Shown here piece by piece: positions 17,165-26,576 of a stretch of 64,000 bases of DNA. Positions within the stretch are counted from its first letter, which is position 1, and each line of letters begins with the position of its first letter. The translations under genes were made by a program, and so were the position numbers. Below the pieces are notes generated by a model. The model had not been told where the DNA came from, ran no database searches, and saw only the letters and a program-made list of their open reading frames with translations. Origin of the DNA: Sporolactobacillus sp. CQH2019 (lineage in GTDB: Bacteria; Bacillota; Bacilli; Bacillales; Sporolactobacillaceae); contig NZ_JARAJZ010000003.1 in NCBI RefSeq assembly GCF_028765345.1, positions 301,595-365,594 of the forward strand, written 5' to 3'.

Positions 17165-17335
17165 ATGGTTAAGCCACCACTTGGCATTATGCCTAAAAAT
17201 ATCTGGTTACAGCAAAGGCTTGACGATTTGCTCGAAGCCATTGACCGCTATTATGCGGCCGGCTATGAGCCAAGAAAAGAATGGCAAGACGAACGTAATG
17301 AACTATTTTTTAAGCTATATAGAAATGAACGATGA
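17165..17335 (+). CDS. 56-residue conserved-type phage protein
   Basis: Reads MVKPPLGIMPKNIWLQQRLDDLLEAIDRYYAAGYEPRKEWQDERNEL in part, the PPLG-x-x-P-K start and helical remainder seen in many small phage proteins of Bacilli (function unknown). AAGGAGCGGAGG lies just before the ATG, giving strong support for translation. Confidence 0.7.
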   Translation: MVKPPLGIMPKNIWLQQRLDDLLEAIDRYYAAGYEPRKEWQDERNELFFKLYRNER

Positions 17336-17351
17336 CAGGAAGTGAGAACGA

Positions 17352-19760
17352 ATGAACGATCCTGCAAAACAACAACAGGTGCAGCATGACGGCCAGCTGA
17401 CGATCGCTGTCGGTAAGAGCCGGAAAGAGATGCACTGGAAAAATAAACAGCTGCTGTGGTCAGATCTTGTCGCGAGACTGCGCAAGACAGCCGTCACGGG
17501 CGAAACGCACAGCGATTATATGAAACTATCAAAGCCCCAGCAGGACGCTGTGAAAGACCGTGGTGGCTTTGTAGGCGGAACGCTTAAAAGTGGCCGGCGC
17601 AAGAGCGGACAGGTGGCTTTCAGAAGCCTGCTGACGCTGGACGCCGATTTTATCAAAGGCGACTTATGGGACATGGTCGAAATCGCCCTAGACTGCGCCA
17701 TTGTCGCCTACAGTACGCACAAGCACACGCCAGCTCGACCGCGGCTTCGGCTGATCATCCCACTGTCGCGTCCAGTAACGGCAGATGAATACCAGCCGCT
17801 CGCACGGAAGATCGCGGAAGACCTGGGCATTGATTTCTTCGATGACACGACTTATGAAGCAGAGCGCCTCATGTACTGGCCGTCATCGCCGTCTGACGTG
17901 CCCTACTTCTTCCGCTTCCAGGATACTGCCTGGCTGGATCCTGACAGTGTGCTTGCCCGGTATCCGGACTGGAAGGATCCGTCCTACTGGCCGGAATCCA
18001 GCCGGCAGAAACAGCAGCGGCAGAAACTGGCCGACAAGCAGGGAAACCCACTGGAGAAGCCGGGAATGGTCGGCGCTTTCTGCCGGGCGTACACGATCAC
18101 CGAAGCACTCGAAACTTTTCTTCCGGATGTCTATGCACCCGCAGCCGGCGCGCACCGGTACACATACACGGCCGGATCAACGACCGGCGGCATGATTGTC
18201 TATGACGATGACCTATTCGCGTACAGCCATCACGGAACGGATCCGATGGGCGGACAGCTGGTCAATGCCTTCGATCTGGTCCGGATCCACAAGTTTCATG
18301 ACCTAGACGACGATGCCGAGTTTGGGACGCCGACGGTGAAGCTGCCAAGCTACAGTGCCATGATCGACTTTGCCCGTCAGGACGGAAAAGTCAAGGAAAC
18401 GAATATTAAAGAGCGGCTGGCTGAAGCGAGTGAGGATTTCAAGGATAATAGCGACTGGATTAAGAGACTGGACCAGAACAAGGACGGCAGTTTTGACAAA
18501 TCGGTGAAGAATATCAAGATCATTCTGCGCAACGATGAAAATCTTGCCGGCAAGTTTGCGCTGAATGACTTCACGCACCGCCAAGAACTGATCGACGATC
18601 TGCCATGGCGAAAGCGCAGCCGGGGCGTCGCCTGGAAGGACTCAGATGATGCCTGCCTGCGTAACTACCTCAGCGACATTTACGGCATCAGCCATAAGCA
18701 GAACGTCGCTGACGCTGTTGATGAAGTGAACCAGGACAACGCCTTTCATCCGGTCCGTGACTACCTGAACGGGCTCGAGTGGGATGGAACGCCGCGACTG
18801 GACACGATCCTTATCGACTATCTCAGCGCCGATGATACGCCGTATGTCCGGGCCGTGACACGGAAGATGCTCATTGCCGCGGTCGGACGGATCATGAAGC
18901 CGGGCATCAAGTTTGACCAGATTCTTGTCCTGGTTGGTCCACAGGGGGCAAAGAAAAGCTATTTCATTCGCCGCCTTGGCCATGGCTGGACAAGCGACAG
19001 CCTGGATACGATTAAGGGCAAGGATGCCTACGAGCAGCTGCAGGGAACCTGGCTGATCGAACTGGCCGAGCTCAAGGCGACACGACGTGCAGAGACAGAA
19101 GCGGTCAAACACTTCACGGCAAAGCAGGTTGACCGGTTCCGGGTCAGTTACGGCCATCATGTCGAGGAGTTTCCGCGGCAGTGCGTGTTTTTTGGGACAA
19201 CCAACATCAGTATGTTCCTGATCGACAAGACCGGAAACCGCCGCTGGTGGCCAGTCACAATTAAGAAATGCGCGCACAAAAAGGATGTCTGGAACGATCT
19301 TAAAGGCGACGAGCTCGATCAGATATGGGCGGAAGCAAAGCACGCCTGGGATCAGCACGAGTCACTGCTGCTGTCTCCTGAACTTGAAAAAGCCGCCCAG
19401 GCGATGCAGGAAGCGCACCTGGAAGAGGACGACAAGTTCGGCCTGGTGGAAGAATACCTGAACACGAACACGCCGGCCAGCTGGGACGACTGGGAACTCG
19501 GTCAGCGCCGGGCATGGTTGTCTGAAAATCCGAGTATTCGGGAAAAAGGTGTAAACATCCGCGACAAAACCTGTGCGATGGAAATCTGGGCTGAATGCTT
19601 CGGGAACAGACCGGAGGATATGAATCCGATGCGGTCCAGAGAGATCAGCGACATTCTGGAAAATATCAGCGGCTGGGTGCCTTATGACAAAAACAGAGGG
19701 CGCATGAAATTTAAAATTTATGGAAAGCAAAAGGCCTATGTGTTGGAGGACCAACAGTAG
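17352..19760 (+). CDS. VapE-type primase-helicase
   Basis: 802 residues. The N-terminal third looks like an archaeo-eukaryotic-type primase (LLTLDADF, YSTHKHTPARPRLRLIIPLSRPV, ERLMYWPSSP). The C-terminal part is the virulence-associated E helicase domain: Walker A GPQGAKKS at about residue 528-535, Walker B region GTWLIELAELKA, and sensor-like FFGTTN. It should prime and unwind the phage origin. The adjoining intergenic region (19761-20070) has origin-like features. Confidence 0.9.
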   Translation: MNDPAKQQQVQHDGQLTIAVGKSRKEMHWKNKQLLWSDLVARLRKTAVTGETHSDYMKLSKPQQDAVKDRGGFVGGTLKSGRRKSGQVAFRSLLTLDADFIKGDLWDMVEIALDCAIVAYSTHKHTPARPRLRLIIPLSRPVTADEYQPLARKIAEDLGIDFFDDTTYEAERLMYWPSSPSDVPYFFRFQDTAWLDPDSVLARYPDWKDPSYWPESSRQKQQRQKLADKQGNPLEKPGMVGAFCRAYTITEALETFLPDVYAPAAGAHRYTYTAGSTTGGMIVYDDDLFAYSHHGTDPMGGQLVNAFDLVRIHKFHDLDDDAEFGTPTVKLPSYSAMIDFARQDGKVKETNIKERLAEASEDFKDNSDWIKRLDQNKDGSFDKSVKNIKIILRNDENLAGKFALNDFTHRQELIDDLPWRKRSRGVAWKDSDDACLRNYLSDIYGISHKQNVADAVDEVNQDNAFHPVRDYLNGLEWDGTPRLDTILIDYLSADDTPYVRAVTRKMLIAAVGRIMKPGIKFDQILVLVGPQGAKKSYFIRRLGHGWTSDSLDTIKGKDAYEQLQGTWLIELAELKATRRAETEAVKHFTAKQVDRFRVSYGHHVEEFPRQCVFFGTTNISMFLIDKTGNRRWWPVTIKKCAHKKDVWNDLKGDELDQIWAEAKHAWDQHESLLLSPELEKAAQAMQEAHLEEDDKFGLVEEYLNTNTPASWDDWELGQRRAWLSENPSIREKGVNIRDKTCAMEIWAECFGNRPEDMNPMRSREISDILENISGWVPYDKNRGRMKFKIYGKQKAYVLEDQQ

Positions 19761-20070
19761 GAGACCAAGGTCAAAAAGGGACCTAGTAAAAAATGTAATA
19801 AAAAGTAATAAATTTACAGTATGGTGACCATGACCTCTAAGGTCCCGGTCATGGTCTATATCTTGGTCCAGAGTAAAAGCCTAGTATATCAGTACCTAAA
19901 CCTATATAAGGGACCATAGGACCTTAATAATAATAATAATAATAATAATAGGATATATAGATTATAGATTAGAATGATTATAATCTATATTCTATAAACA
20001 GGGTTTATATATGTTTTTCAAAAGATTGGTCCTTGGTCCTTGTAAAGATTTTCAGGGGAGGTAGGCATCA
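19761..20070. other. Candidate phage replication origin (repeat-rich, AT-rich)
   Basis: Non-coding stretch between the primase-helicase and VRR-NUC genes. Within 19748-20039 the pentamer GGWCC occurs eight times (starts 19748, 19779, 19841, 19865, 19911, 19919, 20028, 20035). A 10-bp inverted repeat GACCATGACC/GGTCATGGTC lies at 19826-19835 and 19847-19856. Eight TAA repeats (19925-19948) and a TATA-rich segment follow, which could serve as an unwinding element. Origin function is inferred from these features and position. Confidence 0.55.
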
Positions 20071-20352
20071 ATGCAGGAAAGCAGATTGGAGCGACGATTG
20101 GGACGCGAGGTCAGGAAACTGGGAGGCATAGCCGCAAAGTGGGTGTCTCCGGGATTGGCAGGAGTACCGGACCGGATTCTACTTTTTCCAGGTGGCCGGA
20201 TCGTGTTTGTCGAGATGAAAGCACCGGGAAAAAATCTGAGAGCGCTGCAGGAATATCGAAAAAAACAGTTAAACGGTCTTGGCTTTAAAGCCGTGAAAAT
20301 AGATTCGGACAAAGGAATTGACGACTTAATTCAGGAGGTGATGCCACGATGA
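20071..20352 (+). CDS. VRR-NUC domain nuclease
   Basis: 93 residues covering a stand-alone VRR-NUC (PD-(D/E)XK) fold: KWVSPGLAGVPDRILLFPGGRIVFVEMKAPG contains the D and E-x-K catalytic pattern, preceded by ESRLERRLGREVRKLGG. Such small nucleases accompany SNF2 helicases in phage replication modules and resemble the catalytic part of FAN1 structure-specific nucleases. GGGGAGG precedes the ATG; overlaps the next gene by 4 bases. Confidence 0.9.
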   Translation: MQESRLERRLGREVRKLGGIAAKWVSPGLAGVPDRILLFPGGRIVFVEMKAPGKNLRALQEYRKKQLNGLGFKAVKIDSDKGIDDLIQEVMPR

Positions 20353-21722
20353 AGTTCATACCCCACAGTTATCAGAGTTACTGCATTGATCGAGTTGAAA
20401 AGATGCCAGCGTCCGGACTGTTTTTGGATATGGGCTTAGGTTGAGGCAAAACAGTTGTCTCTCTTACGGCTATATCCGAACTGCTATATGACTATTTCGA
20501 CGTGGCGAAAGTGCTGGTGATCGCGCCAAAGCGGGTGGCTGAAGATACCTGGTCACGGGAAACGGAAAAATGGGATCATACGAAAAGTCTTCGTGTGTCG
20601 AAGGTTTTAGGATCGCTGGACAAGCGGATCCGGGCATTAATGCAGCCGGCGGACATATACGTGACGAACCGGGAAAACGTCGTCTGGCTGGTTGACTACT
20701 ACGCAAAAAAATGGCCATTCGACATGGTGGTGATCGACGAGCTGTCGAGTTTCAAGTCGTCAAAAGCCAAGCGGTTTCGGGCACTGAAGAAAGTCCGGCC
20801 GCTGATCCATCGGATTGTTGGGTTGACCGGAACGCCGGCACCGAATTCACTGATCGACTTATGGCCACAGATATATCTTCTGGATGGCGGCGAGCGACTG
20901 GGAAAAACGATCAGCGCCTATCGTGCCCGATACTTTGAACCGGATCAGCGTAACCGGCAGATTGTTTACAGCTGGCGTTTGAAGGATCATGCCGAAGAGG
21001 TGATCCAGAATGAGATTTCAGATATTTGTGTCAGCATGAAGGCAGCTGATTATTTAGACCTTCCGAAGCGCATCGATAATGTCGTATCGGTCAGGCTGAG
21101 TCCGGCGGCAAAAAAACAGTACAAGCAGCTGGAACGTGATCTCCTGCTTCCCTTTTCTACCGGCGATATCGTCGCGAACAATGCGGCGGTGCTGTCGAAC
21201 AAGCTGCTGCAGTATGCGAATGGAGCCATATATAACGAGAATGGTCAGGTGCAGGAGTTGCATTCCGCAAAACTGGACACGCTGGAAGACATCGTCGAAG
21301 AGTCGAACGGTCAGCCGATTCTCGTATTCTACCAGTACAAGCATGATCTGGAACGATTGAAAGCAAGGTTCAAAGATGCGCGCGAGTTGACAGACTCGAG
21401 GGATATCGAGAGATGGAATGCCAGCCGGATCCCGATGCTGCTGGTCCATCCTGCGAGTGCCGGTCATGGCCTGAATCTTCAGGATGGCGGCCATATCATT
21501 GTCTGGTTTGGGCTGACCTGGTCACTGGAACTTTATCAGCAGGCGAATGCCAGACTAGACCGGCAAGGTCAGACGCAAAGCGTGATTGTGCATCATCTGG
21601 TAGCTGAAGGGACCGTCGATGAACAGGTCATGAAGGTGCTGCAGAAAAAGGCAGCTGGACAGAACGCGCTGCTTGAAGCGGTAAAGGCGCGATTGGAGGC
21701 GGTCAAGAGTGACCATCAGTAA
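20349..21722 (+). pseudogene. SNF2-type helicase interrupted by a stop in Walker A
   Basis: DEAD/SNF2 helicase of the phage replication module. It opens with MKFIPHSYQSYCIDRVEKMPASGLFLDMGLG, then TGA at 20442-20444, then GKTVVSLTAISELL. Normal proteins read DMGLGKT here; a 6-base in-frame insertion resembling the preceding TTAGG can explain the extra residue and the stop. Downstream everything is intact: VVIDELSSFKSS (DExx), GLTGTPAPN, and the C-terminal QQANARLDRQGQ box. Restart at the ATG 20502 would lack the ATP-binding loop. Sequencing error or stop read-through are alternatives. Confidence 0.8.
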
Positions 21723-22188
21723 GATGCCGTGGGTCGGGAAATTAATTGACGAATATGAGACCACGATGCACGAACTTCAGGATTATCACGAAAAGATAGA
21801 CAGCGCTGAAGAACGGTCAGCGGTGAACCGCCTGATCTCGAACCTGTCGTACAGCCTGACCTGGATGAAGCATGGACGCGAGCCGGGAAGTCGTCGTGGT
21901 GCTGAACGGAACTATCAGACAACAGTCATTTATGATACCGAGTTATTCCCATCGCTACAGGCAGAGCCAGAGAAAGAACTAACCGAGGATGAGAAGCGAA
22001 TGATTTCATCGGTACTGATGATTCTGACCAAGAGAGAACGAGACATTTATATCTTGCATGAAGCCTACTTACTTACAGAACGCCAGATATCGTATGAGCT
22101 TAATTTATCTCGCCGCACAGTCAGAACATATTTTGATCGAGCAAAAGAAAAAATAAATAGATACTTGTCGCCCATTTGTCGCCCATAG
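21709..22188 (+). CDS. Sigma-region-4/ArpU-like late transcription regulator
   Basis: 159 residues from a GTG at 21709 with GGAGG about 10 bases upstream (ATG 21724 is an alternative). N-terminal helical part, then a sigma-70 region 4-like HTH: MISSVLMILTKRERDIYILHEAYLLTERQISYELNLSRRTVRTYFDRAKEKI. Position between replication and packaging genes is where ArpU/RinA-type activators of late transcription are found. Overlaps the helicase gene end by 14 bases. Confidence 0.8.
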   Translation: MTISKMPWVGKLIDEYETTMHELQDYHEKIDSAEERSAVNRLISNLSYSLTWMKHGREPGSRRGAERNYQTTVIYDTELFPSLQAEPEKELTEDEKRMISSVLMILTKRERDIYILHEAYLLTERQISYELNLSRRTVRTYFDRAKEKINRYLSPICRP

Positions 22189-22213
22189 CGTCACTATTAG
22201 TGAGAGGGTATTT

Positions 22214-22239
22214 AAGCGCCTGATGAGGGCGCTTTTTAT
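22214..22239 (+). terminator. Terminator between early and late modules
   Basis: AAGCGCC (22214-22220), 6-base loop, GGCGCTT (22228-22234), then TTTTTATT. Ends the replication transcript after the ArpU-like gene and precedes the HNH gene. Confidence 0.85.
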
Positions 22240-22256
22240 TATGGGCGTGATAAATC

Positions 22257-22547
22257 ATGAAGCCATGGGCAAAGAAGTTCTATCGGTCAGCAGCATGGCA
22301 GAAGGCCAGGCATGCATATATCGTTAAACGCTATGGATTATGTGAACGATGTGGGCAACCGGGAACGATCGTCCACCACAAGATATATCTCAGTCCAAAG
22401 AACATAAACAATCCAAGCATTGCACTGAATGATGAACACTTCGAATTGTTGTGTAAAGATTGTCATAACAAAGAACACTTTGAAAAATATTCAGCGACGA
22501 GAAATGGATTTGCATTCGACAATGAAGGTAACTTGATACACAAATAG
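22257..22547 (+). CDS. HNH endonuclease
   Basis: 96 residues with an HNH nuclease core: CERCGQPGTIVHHKIYLSP, LCKDCHNKEH, zinc held by the two CxxC pairs. In HK97-type phages an HNH protein encoded just before the small terminase is needed with the terminase for specific cos cleavage, so a cos site is expected nearby. The 3' overhang type (cos packaging) is inferred from this arrangement. Confidence 0.92.
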   Translation: MKPWAKKFYRSAAWQKARHAYIVKRYGLCERCGQPGTIVHHKIYLSPKNINNPSIALNDEHFELLCKDCHNKEHFEKYSATRNGFAFDNEGNLIHK

Positions 22548-22660
22548 ACCCCCCCTGTCAAGAAAAACGTTGGCACCTCACGGAGACCGGTGAACGGACA
22601 ACAATTTAGCTGGATATGAAATTATATGCGAGGGTGTAGTCTGATAAAGGAGTTTTTACC

Positions 22661-23026
22661 ATGACATCAAAGGAGTTGTCGAAAGATGGCCGGATAAAAA
22701 AAGAGTATAATCGCCTGAAGCGAATTTTCAAAGGTTTACCAAAAAATCAGCTGACATCGGTTCAGTCGCTGATGAATAATGCAGCTTTTATGGCGGTGAC
22801 TTTGGAAGACCTGCAGAAAGCGATCAATGAAAACGGCGTGATCAGTAAATATCAAAACGGCGAGAATCAATGGGGGACGAAAAAGAGCCCCGAAGTTGAT
22901 GTGTACAACACGATGATTAAAAATTATTCCTCGGTCGTCAAACAGCTCTGCGACTTCCTTCCCGATCAGGGAATCGGAAAGAATGGAGAAAAGCAAGACG
23001 CACTGATGGACTTTATCAAGTCATGA
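22661..23026 (+). CDS. terS: Terminase small subunit (P27-type)
   Basis: 121 residues. DNA-recognition subunit of the packaging motor. Helical protein with LPKNQLTSVQSLMNNAAFMAVTLEDLQKAINENG and YNTMIKNYSSVVKQLCDFLPDQG, the P27 small terminase pattern. AAAGGAG precedes the ATG. Its stop overlaps the TerL start by 4 bases. Confidence 0.85.
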   Translation: MTSKELSKDGRIKKEYNRLKRIFKGLPKNQLTSVQSLMNNAAFMAVTLEDLQKAINENGVISKYQNGENQWGTKKSPEVDVYNTMIKNYSSVVKQLCDFLPDQGIGKNGEKQDALMDFIKS

Positions 23027-24696
23027 CCTACCTGGAAGAGTACGCACGCGCCGTCTTGAGTGGCAGGATCGTCGCCTGCCACCGTATTAAGCAGGTCTAC
23101 AAGATGCTTTTGGACAAGCTGGAGCATCCGGAGAAATATAAACCGTGGATCTTTGATGAAGATGCCGGGAACCGGCCGATTGAGTTCATCGAAAAGTTTT
23201 GCAAACAATCTCAAGGTACAATTGGAGCACCGCTTGAACTTCAACTTTTTCAAAAGGCGAAGCATCAGGCGGTTTTTGGTTTCGTCAATTCGCAGACAGG
23301 AGAGCGGCAGTATCAGGAAGTGCTGGACATCCGTGGACGGAAAAACGGTAAGACAACAGAGCTTGCCGCCGATTCCTTGTACTTCGATATTGCCGATGGC
23401 GAAGGTGCTCCGGAAGTCTATTTCATTGCGACGAAGCAGGACCAGGCGAAAAAAGGATTCGTCGAAGCCTGGAACATGACGAAGCAAAGCCCAGATATTC
23501 GCCGGCATTTGAGAAAGCGGCAGTCAGATTTATATTCGTCGTTTAATCTCGGATCGATTAAGGCGCTGGCCAGTAATACGAATACTCTGGACAGCCTGAA
23601 CGCCAGCGCGGTGATTATCGACGAACTGGCAGCCATTAAGAACCGCGATATTTACGACTTAATGAAGCAGTCGATGTCCTCACGTCGTCAGCCGCTTTTG
23701 ACCTGTATCACGACAAACGGTTTTGTCCGTGGCAGTATTTTTGATGCTCAGTATGACTACGCAATCGGTGTTTTGGATGGGAAGATCAAAGACGATCGTT
23801 TCCTGCCGCTGATCTATGAGTTGGATGATCGCGATGAGTGGGACAACTCGAAAATGTGGATCAAGGCGAACCCGGGGCTGGGAACCATCAAGTCGTTTGA
23901 GTACCTGAAAGGAAACGTTGAAAAGGCAAAGCAGGATCCGGGATTCCGGCCGACCGTCATGGTCAAGGATTTTAACATCAAGGAAAACTCGGCAAGCGCC
24001 TGGCTCACTTGGGACGAGATCGAGAATAAGGAACGGTTCGAATTTGACAAGATGGGTTTCCGCTATGGTATCGGTTGCTTCGATGCTGCCGATACGACGG
24101 ACCTAAACAGTGCTCATGCGCTGTGCATGCGACCGAACGATGACAAGATTTATCTGAAGTCGATGTACTGGCTGCCTGAAGAAGTGCTCAATCAGATGAC
24201 GCAGGACGGCAACCGCAGGGAGCGCGATAGCGTTCCATATCTGCTCTGGGAACGTCAGGGGCTACTTCGATCCTATCCGGGCAACAAAGTGGACAAGATC
24301 GTTTTTCTGAACTGGTTTAAAGAGCTGCGGGACGACGACGACCTGTATATCCTGTACATCGGCTACGATCCCTGGCATGTCGATGATGCGACACTGCGCA
24401 TGTTTCAGGGAGAGTTCGGGCCGAACAGCATGATTCCGATCCGGCAGGGACCGGCCACGATGTCCCAGCCGCTGAAGGAATTGAAAGCAGACCTGCATGC
24501 CGGAAAGATTGTCCATAACGGAAATCCAATTGATATGTGGTGCCTGAGCAATGCGGAGATTAAGGCGGATATCAACGGGAATATTCAGCTGGTGAAGGGA
24601 ATGGACAACCGTAAACGTATTGACGGCGTGGCTTCCCTGGCTGACGGCTACATTGTTCTGAAAGATATGTTTGATGAGTACAGCAACATGATCTGA
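23023..24696 (+). CDS. terL: Terminase large subunit
   Basis: 557 residues, DNA-packaging ATPase and headful/cos nuclease. Walker A-like GRKNGKTT at about 105-112, Walker B VIIDELAA at about 198-205, coupling motif TCITTNGF. C-terminal RNase H-like nuclease with Asp residues in CFDAADTTDLNS (about 351-362) and YIGYDPWHVDDATL. Length is normal for the Terminase_1 family. Starts by ATGA-type overlap with terS and is followed by portal. Confidence 0.96.
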   Translation: MTYLEEYARAVLSGRIVACHRIKQVYKMLLDKLEHPEKYKPWIFDEDAGNRPIEFIEKFCKQSQGTIGAPLELQLFQKAKHQAVFGFVNSQTGERQYQEVLDIRGRKNGKTTELAADSLYFDIADGEGAPEVYFIATKQDQAKKGFVEAWNMTKQSPDIRRHLRKRQSDLYSSFNLGSIKALASNTNTLDSLNASAVIIDELAAIKNRDIYDLMKQSMSSRRQPLLTCITTNGFVRGSIFDAQYDYAIGVLDGKIKDDRFLPLIYELDDRDEWDNSKMWIKANPGLGTIKSFEYLKGNVEKAKQDPGFRPTVMVKDFNIKENSASAWLTWDEIENKERFEFDKMGFRYGIGCFDAADTTDLNSAHALCMRPNDDKIYLKSMYWLPEEVLNQMTQDGNRRERDSVPYLLWERQGLLRSYPGNKVDKIVFLNWFKELRDDDDLYILYIGYDPWHVDDATLRMFQGEFGPNSMIPIRQGPATMSQPLKELKADLHAGKIVHNGNPIDMWCLSNAEIKADINGNIQLVKGMDNRKRIDGVASLADGYIVLKDMFDEYSNMI

Positions 24697-24710
24697 AGGG
24701 AGGTGATGGC

Positions 24711-25862
24711 TTGTGGCCGTTTAATCGAGCTGTCAAGGTAACTCAGAAGTTTAAAATGATTACTGATCAGGGCAACGGATTTTATTCTTGGTCTGGGAAA
24801 TTGTATGAGTCCGATATTGTGCGCGCGGCTATACGTCCGAAAGCGCGGGCAATGGGTAAGCTGATTGGAAAGCATATCCGGGATTCGGCGACAGGCTCGT
24901 CAGTCAATCCGGATGTCTATATGAGGATGCTGCTCGAAGAGCCAAATCCCTATATGACCGGGCAAATGCTGCAAGAAAAGCTGGCCGTGCAGCTGGAACT
25001 GAACAATAACGCGTTTGCCTATATTAATCGTGATCCGAACGGCACACCGATGGAGATTTACCCGATCACGGCAATTGGCGTACAAGGTCTGGTTGATGAT
25101 TCCGGAGAGCTTTTCTTGCAATTCAGTTTATTGAATGGCCGGACAGTCACCTTTCACTATACGGACATCATACATCTCCGAAAGGATTTTAATACGGATG
25201 ATCTGTTTGGCGAGAATCCATCACAGGCGCTGACTTCCGTCATGGAGGTCGTGAATACAACCGACCAGGGTATTGTCTACGCGATCAAAAATTCAGCGGT
25301 GATCCGCTGGCTGCTGAAGTTTACAACGACGCTGAGGCCAGAGGACCAGAAGAAAGAGGTCAAGCGGTTCGTCGATGACTATCTGAACACTGAAAGCGAT
25401 ACGGTCGGAGTTGCTGCCACGGACGCCAAGGCGGATGCAAAACAGGTTGACCCGAAAGACTACGTTCCAAATGAAAAACAGATGGATCTAGCCAAACAGA
25501 GGATTTATTCTTTTTTCAATACGAACGATAAAATCGTTCAAAGCACCTATAACGAAGACGAATGGATCAGTTATTACGAGGCGACGATTGAACCGGATGC
25601 CATGCAGCTAAGCGGTGAATATACCAGAAAATTATTTAACCGGCGTGAACGCGGCTTTGGAAACCGGATCGTGTTTGAAAGCTCAAACTTGACGTTTGCC
25701 AGCATGCAAACCAAGCTCGGTCTTGTTCAGTTTGTTGATCGCGGTATTATGTCGCCGAATGAAGTCCGGTCCATTCTGAACATGGCTCCGGTTGATGGCG
25801 GCGACACGATGATCCGCCGGCTAGATACTCAGCCAACATCGCAGCCGCCCAGCTCACAGTAG
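24711..25862 (+). CDS. Portal protein (HK97 family)
   Basis: 383 residues, forms the dodecameric head vertex through which DNA passes. The start is TTG at 24711 (reading MWPFN) with GGGAGGTGAT just upstream; no ATG fits. HK97-type features: LEEPNPYMTGQMLQEKLAVQLELNNNAFAYINRD and RRERGFGNRIVFESSNLTFASMQTKLGLVQFVDRGIMSPNEVR. Placed between terminase and protease as usual. Confidence 0.92.
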   Translation: MWPFNRAVKVTQKFKMITDQGNGFYSWSGKLYESDIVRAAIRPKARAMGKLIGKHIRDSATGSSVNPDVYMRMLLEEPNPYMTGQMLQEKLAVQLELNNNAFAYINRDPNGTPMEIYPITAIGVQGLVDDSGELFLQFSLLNGRTVTFHYTDIIHLRKDFNTDDLFGENPSQALTSVMEVVNTTDQGIVYAIKNSAVIRWLLKFTTTLRPEDQKKEVKRFVDDYLNTESDTVGVAATDAKADAKQVDPKDYVPNEKQMDLAKQRIYSFFNTNDKIVQSTYNEDEWISYYEATIEPDAMQLSGEYTRKLFNRRERGFGNRIVFESSNLTFASMQTKLGLVQFVDRGIMSPNEVRSILNMAPVDGGDTMIRRLDTQPTSQPPSSQ

Positions 25863-25875
25863 GAGGTGATCAAAT

Positions 25876-26574
25876 GTGACAACAAAGATTGGTATTAAGG
25901 GCGTCATTATCCCGAACGACTATCAGTGGGTTTATGACTGGCTGGAGATGGATGCGACAAGCCCGAATTCGGTGCATAGCCAGCTGATGGCGGCAAACGG
26001 CGACGATCTGGAAGTAGAGATCAATTCTCCAGGCGGATCAGTCTTCGACGGCAGCGAGATTTATACAGCTCTGAAAGAGTATCCGGGTAATGTCGTCGTG
26101 AAAGTTGTCGGCATGGCAGCTTCTGCAGCGTCGCTAATCGCTATGGCCGGGAGTAAAGTGCTGATGTCTCCAACGGCACAGATGATGATCCACAACGCGT
26201 CGATGCCAGCTGACGGCGATTACCGTGCAATGGACCACGCGTCCGAATGGCTTCAGAAGACCAATGAGACCGCGCGCAACGCCTACAAGCTGAAGACAGG
26301 CATAGATGACGCGGAATTAAAGGCCATGATGGATCACGAAACTTGGATGACGCCGGCTGACGCTGTTCAAAAAGGGTTTGCCGATGAGGTCATGTTTCTA
26401 AATAGCGAGCCCGCGCCGCTGGTTGCGACAGCATCCGTTCAGCAGATGTTGCCTCTGTCCGTGATTAATAAAATACGTAACAAATTGGGCCCGATCGTTA
26501 AGCCGAAACCGGCTGATACGACGGACCTTTTAATCGCTGAATTTAATCTACTATCGCTTAAGGAGCGTGACTGA
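25876..26574 (+). CDS. ClpP-type prohead protease
   Basis: 232 residues from a GTG start with AGGAGG upstream. Head maturation protease that trims the capsid scaffold. ClpP fold: EINSPGGSVFDGSEIY, nucleophile Ser in GMAASAASLIAMAG, His in MMIHNAS, Asp in the MDHETWMTPADAVQKG region. A short variable tail follows. Immediately upstream of the capsid gene. Confidence 0.93.
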   Translation: MTTKIGIKGVIIPNDYQWVYDWLEMDATSPNSVHSQLMAANGDDLEVEINSPGGSVFDGSEIYTALKEYPGNVVVKVVGMAASAASLIAMAGSKVLMSPTAQMMIHNASMPADGDYRAMDHASEWLQKTNETARNAYKLKTGIDDAELKAMMDHETWMTPADAVQKGFADEVMFLNSEPAPLVATASVQQMLPLSVINKIRNKLGPIVKPKPADTTDLLIAEFNLLSLKERD

Positions 26575-26576
26575 CA

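Noticed and set aside
19921-19950. CRISPR-like array at the TAA repeats
   Set aside because: Simple trinucleotide run without spacers.
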